NCBI RefSeq assembly: GCF_025602895.1
Contig: NW_026516211.1
Coordinates: 496,001 to 560,000 of the forward strand
DNA: 64,000 bases
Reading direction: 5' to 3'
From: Polychytrium aggregatum
Lineage: Eukaryota; Chytridiomycota; Chytridiomycetes; Polychytriales
Shown: one piece after another, positions 55,889 through 64,000 of the stretch
How positions within the stretch are numbered: position 1 is the stretch's first letter
Layout of the letters: every line of letters begins with the position of its first letter
Notes under the pieces: model-generated
Seen by the model: only the letters and a program-made list of their open reading frames with translations
What the model was told of the DNA's origin: nothing
Database searches by the model: none
Position numbers and translations under genes: made by a program

Positions 55889-58800
55889 TCATAGACTCGA
55901 CAGCCGATTCACGATGCTCTCGACCGTCTCGTACATCCAGAGTCCCGATTGATCTCCCGACAGAGCCGAGAGTCCGTTGTACATCTTTAGCACGTCCCGC
56001 AGGATGGCAACATGCGACGGGTTGACAAGAGTCGGGGTCTCGCTTTGAGGATTCTGTTGGTGCGAAGGTTGCTGATGGTGCTCCGACTCAGGGTGCCACA
56101 GCGAAAAATTAGTGCACTTTGGATCGGCAAAGCAGCTTTGGTGATGCCAGACCAGCCCGACTTCGGACACCCGGGCGGGCGTGCTTGAAAACGCCGCCAT
56201 CGTCGGCAGCGGCGATCGGCGCAGGTTGAGAAAGTAGCCCGTGACGAGCGGCACGAGGTCGGTCATGGGCACCCGATGGTGACCCAGCCAGAAGCCAAAG
56301 TTGCGGAAGCTCGGTGCGATCGAAACGTCCTTCTGGGGCATCGAGTATAGCGTCGAGACGTTGTCGAGCATGACCGGCAGCGCCCCCTGTGTGCGGAGCG
56401 ACTCGAACACTCTGAGCTTGGAGCTGGGGGCAAGCGCGACGATCGACACAGACGACACCATCAAGGATCCCGACGGGTCAATGTCCCTGGCTTCGGCGCG
56501 ATGGTGCTGTCGCGGCTGTCCGGCTGGCTGATGGCTGAGCGGAGAAGCTGCAGCTCGACTCGGCACCTCCATGGGCGTTCCAGGTATACTAAGGTTGATC
56601 GGCGACGAGGACTGGTCGTTGGTCAGAGCAGCGAGCTCGCTGGCCCATGACAGATCTGGACTCGAGTTGGCGGTCGGCGGCTGCCGCGACGTCTTGCAGA
56701 CAAAGTCCGAGAGCACCCACTTCCAGTCTTGCAAGCCCAAACCGCAGCCGGTTGAACAGTCGAGTCAGCAGAGACGTTAATCGATCGCGTCAGGTCCACC
56801 GAAACGACGACGGCAGCGCACATAGGTCCACTGCACGACCAAATCGCAGCGAATTGTCTCATCGCCAGCCTACCTTCTAGCTCTGCGTTGCCGATGGATT
56901 TGTTCCGGGCGAGGATAATCCGCCACAAGAATCCTCCCATCTTGGTGATCCGCAGCGTCCGAGCCCAGATCTCGTGAAAGACCCCTCGGCGTCCACCGCA
57001 GCTGTCGACGTTGAAGCTGGCGCATTCCATGAGCTCGCCGATTGCGTCGCACCACAGCACCGAAACCCACCGACTGTCGATGGCGTAAGATACGTGCAGC
57101 AGCCGGTCCGGCTCCATCACGAGGTGCGGGCTTGATGGAACTCTGCCTGCTAGCGAGTACTGCGGGTGGACCAAGGCTTGTGCGGCGACAAACGGCGGGG
57201 CAAACAGCGGGCTGACGGCTGACTGGTCGCCGCTCTTCGAAAGCACCCGCCGACATGACCGGTAGATGCCGTCCATAACCAGGCGGACGCTGCTGAATGA
57301 CCCAGGGGCATACCGCTCCGTCAGCACGGAATGAGGCAGGATCGCAGGGACGATCCGGTACCGCAGTTCCGCATATGACATGGCTCTTGGGGTCTTTTCG
57401 GCAATCAGTTGCAGCAAGTGATCGTATCCGGAGAGGAGCTTCAGCAGGATCTCGGTGCGGTGCTCGAAGGGATTGACGATATACACAACAATGTAGGAAC
57501 GTTCGTGCCCAGCCAGATCCTCGATGCCCTTGGATGCGACCAGGTAGTCGGCTGGAACGAAGAGAGGCAAGGGGATCCTGGTCAGATTGCGAGCAGCCCG
57601 TCTCATATATGGAGGACGCGCTCGCTGATTATTATCAGCAGTATAAGCATCTGCCTACCAAGGGTCTTCATCTGCGCCTTGTACGTTCGAATGTAGGCGG
57701 CCACGTCCGACTCGAGGGTTCCGGCGCCTAGACAGAGGAAGTGTGTGTTGATATCAAGCAGCGTATGTACTCAACTGCCCATCCGGCGCCCGCCTTCACG
57801 GCCGAGACTTACCTTTGACATCGATTTTAAGAATGCCCGAGTTCATGGTCACGTTCGAGTTGCCCATGCGAGCGTAGTGGCCGTACTGATATGCCTCGTA
57901 CATGGCCCCAACGTCCTCGCAAAACGCCATCAGATTCTTCCGGATTTCGGGCGCCGGTGGGACGACACTCAGCCATTTGATGTCCTTGGGGCCGCTGTAT
58001 GATTTGAGCCCAAGCTTGCCCCAGAATGGAACTGCGCTCACGTTAAGACGGAGGAACGGGCACTGCTTGTGAGACACCACGATATCCGGGCTCGGGAACG
58101 CCTCGAGTACGGACTGGTCATTTTGTCGCTTCCGTTTCTTCAGCGCGAACTTGCCGTACTTGGAGTAGCGATCGGTATCCTCTGAGAACAAGTATCGCCC
58201 ATGGGCAGTCCGTCAGTACCCAGAAAGATGGGGCAGTGATCACGAAGCAGGCGTAGCTCCAGCCGCACGAGCGGCCAGACAGACAGGCATGGGGCTTGGG
58301 CCGGAGAGCCGTAGCAGCCCCACCCACTTGCTCATAGGCATGCTTACCGTGTATGTCGTGATATTGTTCGATCGACAGCGGGCCGCGAGACTCGCCAGGG
58401 GCGCGGCCGATGGCTTCGGAGAGCAGCGAAAACGCCGACCCAATGTCGCTCAGTAGCAGCTCATGCGGTACGACGTTCTCCTCGAGGCTCAGTGTTGCGG
58501 GGGCTCCGTAGCTTTTCTCAAGCTCACGCTGCCAGTCGACGCCCAGAGCCATGTACTCTGAAAACATGGACAACTCGGCGATGCCTTCGGGGCTTGTATG
58601 CCAGCCATCGGAGATGAGCTCCTTGATCACGGCCGGGGGCTCACTCGAGCCGCCGAATGGCCTGCCTTCAGCAGTTGATCCGATGGTCGAGCCAAATCGC
58701 GCACAAAACTCGATGTTCTGATGGTACATCATCGCCACAACGCTGCGCTGGTAGGATGCTGAGCTGATGACAGGGGCTTCGTGAATCTCGCCGGCCTCGG

Positions 58801-61800
58801 ACTCATCGGTGGACAGTGAGTCGCTGTCCGAGCTCGAGCTGGTGTCTGAGGAATCGTCGCCATCCACGGCCATCGCACTCGTTTGCTCCACCGGTAGTGC
58901 CGGACTTGGGTGGTAGCTCCACTTGCCCCCTGGCCCGTACTTGCCATCGTGTCCAAAGACAGTGGGGTGGTCGATGTTGATGGAGAGCCACTGCTCTGGA
59001 ACATTGCTGTCCGTCCCGACATCTGGCGACGAATCCAGCACGCGAATCCGGAAGGGCTCGTGCTTGGCAAGGTGTGTCAGGGCTTCGGGCGAGGTGTGCT
59101 CGAGCCTCTCGCTCTTGTCGACAGCCGGATCCTCGAGGATGGTTGGGTCGGCCATGAAATGGTCGCCTGCATCGTCGAGAGGCGAGTTTAGTCCGGTCGG
59201 GGTTCCGTTGACATACTTTGGCGTTGACGTGCCAAAGGGCGTGCTGATGCCGTGGTATTGCGGCGTGGCATACGCCGGCGACATGGGCTGATATGCTGTC
59301 GATGCCGTAGCAGGGCCAGGGGTGGGCGTCGGGGCCGCCGGGGACGCAGCGCTGAGTGGCTGAGCAAATGGTGTCGCCACGCTCTTGGTCTCTTTCTTGG
59401 ACGACGATGCAAAAAAGTCGTCAATGTCGGCCTCGTCGAGATCAAAGTTGTCATCCAGCGACCACTCCGATTGCGGCTCGATTCGTGTCGACTGGAAGAA
59501 CGTGTTCGTTGGCGAAATCAGGTTGTTCGACACCGGTGGCATACCCAGGAGGCTGAATTCATCGTGCATGGCGGAGTCGGGGTTCAGAGAGAGGGATGTC
59601 AGTGATGGAGCATACAGTCCAGGCCATAGCGCCGCTGTGTCTCGGAGCCACCGATTCATTGGGCTGAGGACAAGAGCGCAGCAATCGAGCAACCAGGTCT
59701 TCAACGCAAAACCAAAAACAAATCGAGCTGCAGATCCATGAGGACGACTGCCGCAGTGTGGGCAAAAGTGGCTATGACTAGACCATGCAAAAGCTCCTTA
59801 CTCGTCCATCCGGTCTCGTGCGTCCGATTTGGCTTTGGCCTGAGGTTCTGCTTTTGTTGGTGTCGTGGAGGAAGCAGCTCCGGTGAGCGTCGAGAAGGAC
59901 ATGTACTCCTTTAGCTTGTCCTCGGCCACGCGGATGCCTGAGACAGCACGCGGAGCAGACTCCAACTGTGCCGCTTCTTGAGTTGCATCGATGCTGCCGT
60001 CGATTTGCCCGCGCTGCTCAAGAATCGACTCCAGGTTGCCGCTGGGTATGTTTTTGAAGATCCAGGGGTCGTCCAGGCGATCTGGAAAGCCTGCTGTGGG
60101 TATCCAGGCGGGCCGACTGGCTGCAGCGTGCGATCGACCGTCCGCTACATAGTAAACCAGGCTCGAAGGGTAGTCCATGATGATCCCCGAATCATCCAGT
60201 TGCACCTGCACAGTGGCAGGGAGCAGCCGATCGCCGGGCTGGCAAGACGAGAATCCAAAATACGTCTGCCAGTCTGATAACACAGCCTTAGCTTTGAGGT
60301 TCGAGGCAGGCGATGCTGGAAGCAAGGTTGCCCGGAGTCCATGCGGACACAAAACGACTGTTGCACCGGAGTACATTGAGATTAGTGGTGCAATCGTCCA
60401 GACACATTGATGATCTGCTTGCTGCAGACACCGTGGAGCCGGGCTTGCGCCATGATGGGATCTTGGCTTTCGTGACTGTCCACTCACCTGGAAAGGGCTG
60501 GGGCTTCGCTGTCCACTGCTGTTGAAGGAGGCTGTCGTAGTCAAGGGCCGTGATGGCCCGCACTTTCACATAGTCCATGGTGATGTGCACCATCAGGTTG
60601 CTGAGCGTCAGGAAAAAGTCACACTGGAACGCCAAGCGAGTGTCGCTCGGCGTGCTGCCGGGTCCAAAGTAGAGGGTTGGTCGAGCGAGTGAGTTACGTT
60701 GGCTCGACGCTTGAGCTGACAAGTGGCGCGAGTGGTTGTCCGCAGTTCGGTGTGGTTGGCGCCATCGGCCGATCCTGCTCACCTTTCGTCAAGATCCAGG
60801 TCTTTGCCCTGGTTCTGCGCCGGTCTTAGCAGATATGATTCACCGATGCGCACGATACCGCTCTTGAGAAGCGATCTGGAATACGAGATGCATCTTGTCA
60901 GCAGCGAGACCCGAACGAATGCTGCGCCGTGCAAGGTGCTTTTGCTGAATACGACATCGAAAGCAGCCCAGGGCCAGCAATTCGGCTAGAGAGAGTACCT
61001 TTCGGCCAGATTATTGAGGGCGTTGATGAACAATCCGTACTCGGTCGTCTGGGTTTGTCTTGGGGAGCTGGAATCGCCATAGATTTCATCTGGACCGAAG
61101 TCGCCTTGCTCCAGAAGCAGCAGGTCTATTCAACGAGCAGTAGAAGCGTTGGAATGCCGTTCGATCCGAGTAGATCTGCGCCAGCTTGGCTTTGGGTCCA
61201 TCCAGGCGCATGGGCAGAGTCTTTGGACTCTCCTTCTCTGTGCCAGCCGTTTCGATGGAGCAAGATACGAGCGGGAGCGATTGCGTCTCCCGGGGATCGA
61301 TTTGGCACTTACCGGCGTCGACTTGGGGCTCGAAGCTGTCCTGGGTGCCCGAGTAGTCAAAGACCCACAGCTCTCGGTAGACATGCTCATCGTGCACGCC
61401 TGCATGGGCGGTGCGGATGCTTTCCGTTGGGCTGACGCTCGAGGGCACTTTCCCGAAGGGACTGTGGTTGGCCGTGCCATTATTGAGGCTTGGCACGAGC
61501 GCTACTCCGTGGGCTAACCGTCCTCGATTCAAATGCGTTGCGTGGGCCGAAAACAGCTCGTGTGGCAGAAACACAATGTCTGATCTGGTGTACATCTTGA
61601 AGGCTCGAAGATCATGGGTATCCGGGGGCGGCGGTGAGGCATACTCGGCCATCCGCCAGACGCATGGGATGCCTGAGGACAGGAGGGTTGCATACGTTGC
61701 CAGGAGGGGGTCGGAGGGCCGTGCGCCAGAACCAGCCGTGGCCGTGGGCGATAGCAGTCTGCGAATCAGAGCCTCTGTCGACCGACAGCAGAAGCGTTTC

Positions 61801-62073
61801 CATCGGATCCTGGACACATTCGCCTGAGCGATGCCGATACGCACACGGGCGACGAGATTAGACTGGAGCTGCGAGCCGATCGGCGGGTCCAAGGATTCGA
61901 CGTGCGTTTGAGCCCCTGGATGATGCTCTCTCTCTCGGGCGAAACACCGGAATCGTGTGGCCGGCATTGGGGGCTGGTCATGTTCACATGCAGAGGGCCG
62001 ACTTGGCAGGGTACAGGAACCTTACCAGTAAGAACACATTTGTCAGGGAGGACTCGTCAATTAGCGCAGCCAT
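55889..62073 (-). CDS. MED13: Mediator complex subunit 13 (Med13/Srb9)
   Basis: Eleven-exon model of about 1,670 residues: 62073-62026, 61973-61313, 61090-61000, 60875-60783, 60654-60488, 60414-59802, 59663-58348, 58181-57813, 57727-57659, 57620-56874 and 56727-55889. The tiny first exon encodes the typical Med13 opening LTNVFLL, and ELWVFDYSG follows in exon 2. The middle has the disordered acidic region (DIDDFFASSSKK) and the KYGPGGKWSYHP segment seen in fungal Med13. Exons 8-11 hold the C-terminal PIWI-like Med13 domain (GAGTLESDVAAYI, HVSYAIDSRWVSVLWCDAIGE, WARTLRITKMGGFLWRIILARN, DWKWVLSDFVC). Med13 links the CDK8-cyclin C kinase module to core Mediator and represses or tunes RNA polymerase II. 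The acceptors of exons 3 and 10 are weak and should be checked against RNA. Confidence 0.92.
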
Positions 62074-62855
62074 TGGGTGGGGCGATCGAGTGCAGCACTG
62101 CGGAAGGCCGCGGATATTCAAGAGGGCTTCGAGACGACCAAGGGAAGACGCAGGCCGTCGCTACTACAGCAGGCTCGGATGGGGTGGACAAAGCGGGAAC
62201 AGGTGCCGCAAGATGCATGCAGCAGGAGGAGGGGAGGGGCACCACGACGGGGGAGAGGACAGGCGGGAAGGGGCTCGATGGCTCTGCCCAGGCCTCTCTG
62301 GATGATGTCGGGGAGCAGAAGCTGAAGGCGGCGGCGACGGCCAAGGCAGAGAGCACACTGTGCGGTTGCTGAGGGCAGCGGGCGATCAACAGCAGTTTTG
62401 ATGGCCAGGAGCGAGCAGAACCGATTCGATCCAGCCAGCGGGCCTTGATGTTCAACGAGCGCGGTGCAGCGACCCCCGGATCGCAGCGAGGGCAGAAGCG
62501 ACAGAAGGACGGCGATGCCGTGCGCTGGACATGGGCTGCACGGCCTGCGAATGCATATGATGCGATGCAGGCAGTCGTTCGAGGAGCGGGGCTCGTTTGT
62601 CGCAGCCTCGACAGTGCATGGCATCATGGGGATGCCCGGCAGTCCAACGAGTACATGGCGGCTCTGGAACACCATGGGGATCTGCTACGATCACCGCAAC
62701 AGCACTCATGCCGAGGATCGTCCATGTCGCCATCCGGGAGCAATTTAACCACTCGATAGTTGTCGACAAGCCCGACGCTCCAAGAGCCCGGGGGTTTATT
62801 CACGAGTGCTTGGCAGATACCCACAGGCGCAGGCATCCAGATCGACACGCACCCG
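62074..62855. other. Spacer between TMEM86-like and Med13 genes
   Basis: About 0.8 kb: Med13 promoter and 3' UTR of the TMEM86-like gene. No domain-bearing frame was found. Confidence 0.5.
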
Positions 62856-63545
62856 TTACTCGTCGCTCTTGCGGTTGACGGCGTACTGAGCAATAAAGTA
62901 CTGGCTGCTGTAGTAAGTACCCATGACGTAGAGAGCGCTGGTGGCGAACGGGTGCTTGAACTTGTCGTAGGCCAGGATCGAATCCGAGGCAGCAAACAAG
63001 AGCGCACCGATGACGCCGGACCATCTCTTGAGGCCAGAGCGCCTGGTATCGGCAACGGCGGCATCCAAGCTGTTCCAGATGACCGAGCCAAGGACGCCGA
63101 TATAGACAGCGACAGGAGCCTTGAGATCCCAGGGAGTCGAAGGCACGATGAGGGCGGCAATGCTACCAGAGAGGCCGACGGCAGTGGCCAGAGTCCAGCC
63201 CCAGTGCTTGGAGCGGGGGCTCTTGAAGCCGACAATGTAACTGATGTGGGCCGCCAGGAACGAGGCCAGGCCGGCGGTGAAGAGGCTGGGGTGCAGATCC
63301 TCGACGGCCAGGAAGGCGTCGCCCAGGGCAGAGAGGGTCAGACCGGTGGCAATGGCGGCGGTCTTGTGGCGGAGGGCCTTTTGGTCCTTTGAGCGGTGAA
63401 CCTGGTGAGCCAGCAGGAGGATGGGGACGCACTTGGAGATGGTGAAGAGGGTGTGGGAGCGGTATGAGGAGCCGGGGTTGAGCAGGTAGTGGAAGTGGAG
63501 GCCGGCGCTTCCGAGGCCCAGTCCGTAACCCAGTTGAGCGAGCAT
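62856..63545 (-). CDS. TMEM86/YhhN-family membrane protein (lysoplasmalogenase-like)
   Basis: Single-exon 229-residue protein that is almost entirely membrane-spanning, with about eight hydrophobic segments. Family hallmarks are KCVPILLLAHQVH near residue 40, LSALGDAFLAVED near 75 (the conserved G/S-D-x-x-L motif), AAHISYIVGF near 98 and LLFAASDSILAYDKF near 190 (second S/G-D motif). TMEM86 and YhhN proteins hydrolyse the vinyl-ether bond of lysoplasmalogens. Whether this fungus uses that substrate is unknown. The C-terminus is polar (NRKSDE). Confidence 0.9.
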   Translation of the reverse strand: MLAQLGYGLGLGSAGLHFHYLLNPGSSYRSHTLFTISKCVPILLLAHQVHRSKDQKALRHKTAAIATGLTLSALGDAFLAVEDLHPSLFTAGLASFLAAHISYIVGFKSPRSKHWGWTLATAVGLSGSIAALIVPSTPWDLKAPVAVYIGVLGSVIWNSLDAAVADTRRSGLKRWSGVIGALLFAASDSILAYDKFKHPFATSALYVMGTYYSSQYFIAQYAVNRKSDE

Positions 63546-63927
63546 GGCGACGATGGCGACGATGGCAGAGACGAAAGAGAAGAGCAGAGCAGAGCAGAGG
63601 AGAGGTACAGCAGGCGTATGAGGCAGCAGGCCGGCAGGACTTGACCGGGGGGTTGATCAAGGCCAAGAGGACCGCGAGGCGAAGGGTCGTGGGTGGGGAG
63701 AGCCCTGGCGGGACCACGCGGCCAATGCCTGGTTGGCCTCTGGGCTGTGTGGGGCTGCCGGGAGACCGGAAGATCCAAACGGGATCACAGGACAGGCCGG
63801 ACGTGAAAGCCGATGCGAGAAGATGGAGGCCGATGCGAGAAGATGGAGACCGATGCGAGAAGATGGAGGCCGCAGAATGCCGCAGACGACGCCGGGTGGC
63901 ATCGACTCTCCAGGACCAGCCCGGGCT
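63546..63927. other. Spacer with 20-base tandem repeat
   Basis: A 382-base region upstream of the TMEM86-like gene; it contains the repeat at 63806-63868. Confidence 0.55.
63806..63868. repeat. 20-base tandem repeat, three copies
   Basis: The unit is cgatgcgagaagatggaggc, nearly perfect, upstream of the TMEM86-like gene and downstream of the gene that runs off the right edge. Confidence 0.95.
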
Positions 63928-64000
63928 CTATAGCGACGAGTTCTGCATCATTGCAATCAACTGGTCGTCATCGAAGCTGTCGTCGAAACCGTCGTCGAAA
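63928..64000 (-). CDS. Partial gene: acidic C-terminus, runs off the window
   Basis: The minus strand reads from the window edge with no break to a TAG at 63928-63930. It gives an acidic, repeated tail (FDDGFDDSFDDD) followed by QLIAMMQNSS and a final Leu. Such Asp-rich C-termini are common in eukaryotic proteins. The upstream part is outside the window, so the identity is unknown and even coding status is tentative. Confidence 0.5.
   Translation of the reverse strand, partial: FDDGFDDSFDDDQLIAMMQNSSL

Noticed and set aside
61086-61312. Read-through frame of Med13 exon 2 to a stop near 61086
   Set aside because: A GTAAGT donor at 61312 joined to the acceptor at 61091 restores the frame into EYGLFINALNNLAER, which fits Med13; the read-through end does not.

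Overview
The window is nuclear DNA of a GC-rich, intron-rich fungus. I could rebuild most genes exon by exon with GT-AG introns of roughly 50 to 350 bases whose phases agree across the whole reading frame. The gene set is fungal: a velvet-domain regulator, Mediator subunit 13, a Gyp7/TBC1D15-type Rab GAP, Atg10, a CCC1-type iron transporter, a mitochondrial O-acyltransferase of the Met2/Cys2 family, a PPR protein, a CYTH phosphatase and a TMEM86/YhhN protein. An intact Fanzor gene and loose, repeat-rich spacers suggest an early-diverging lineage such as a chytrid. That placement is inference, not proof.

Layout. Positions 0.6-17.9 kb (minus strand) hold four tandem paralogous pepsin-like aspartic proteases. 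Each has a propeptide, a two-Asp protease domain, a conserved CxCG juxtamembrane motif, one membrane span and a long low-complexity cytosolic tail. All four have the same six-exon structure and intron phases. Positions 18.4-30.2 kb hold a Sec14-like (CRAL-TRIO) gene, a secreted Cys-rich protein of unknown family, a CCC1/VIT transporter, an unknown PPxY-containing protein, a TULIP/BPI-like lipid-binding candidate and a divergent MFS transporter. Positions 30.6-35.8 kb hold a 15-exon Rab GAP.

Positions 35.95-39.43 kb are the highlight. A 790-residue single-exon Fanzor (eukaryotic TnpB-like RNA-guided nuclease) and a DD34E Tc1/mariner-type transposase lie in the same orientation. They are bracketed by a possible 14-base imperfect terminal inverted repeat. 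The short stretch between the Fanzor stop and the element end is where its guide (omega) RNA would be expected.

Positions 41.2-43.6 kb hold the velvet gene. After a gene-poor, repeat-rich 3.2 kb stretch come the CYTH protein (46.8-48.3), PPR protein (48.5-50.8), O-acyltransferase (51.2-53.7), Atg10 (54.1-55.1), Med13 (55.9-62.1), a TMEM86-like protein (62.9-63.5) and the 3' end of one more gene at the right edge. Short tandem repeats are frequent and often lie inside introns.

Exon ends were read by eye. Most models close in frame, but individual boundaries may be off by a base or two, and first exons carrying signal peptides are the least certain. No tRNA, rRNA or CRISPR array was recognised.
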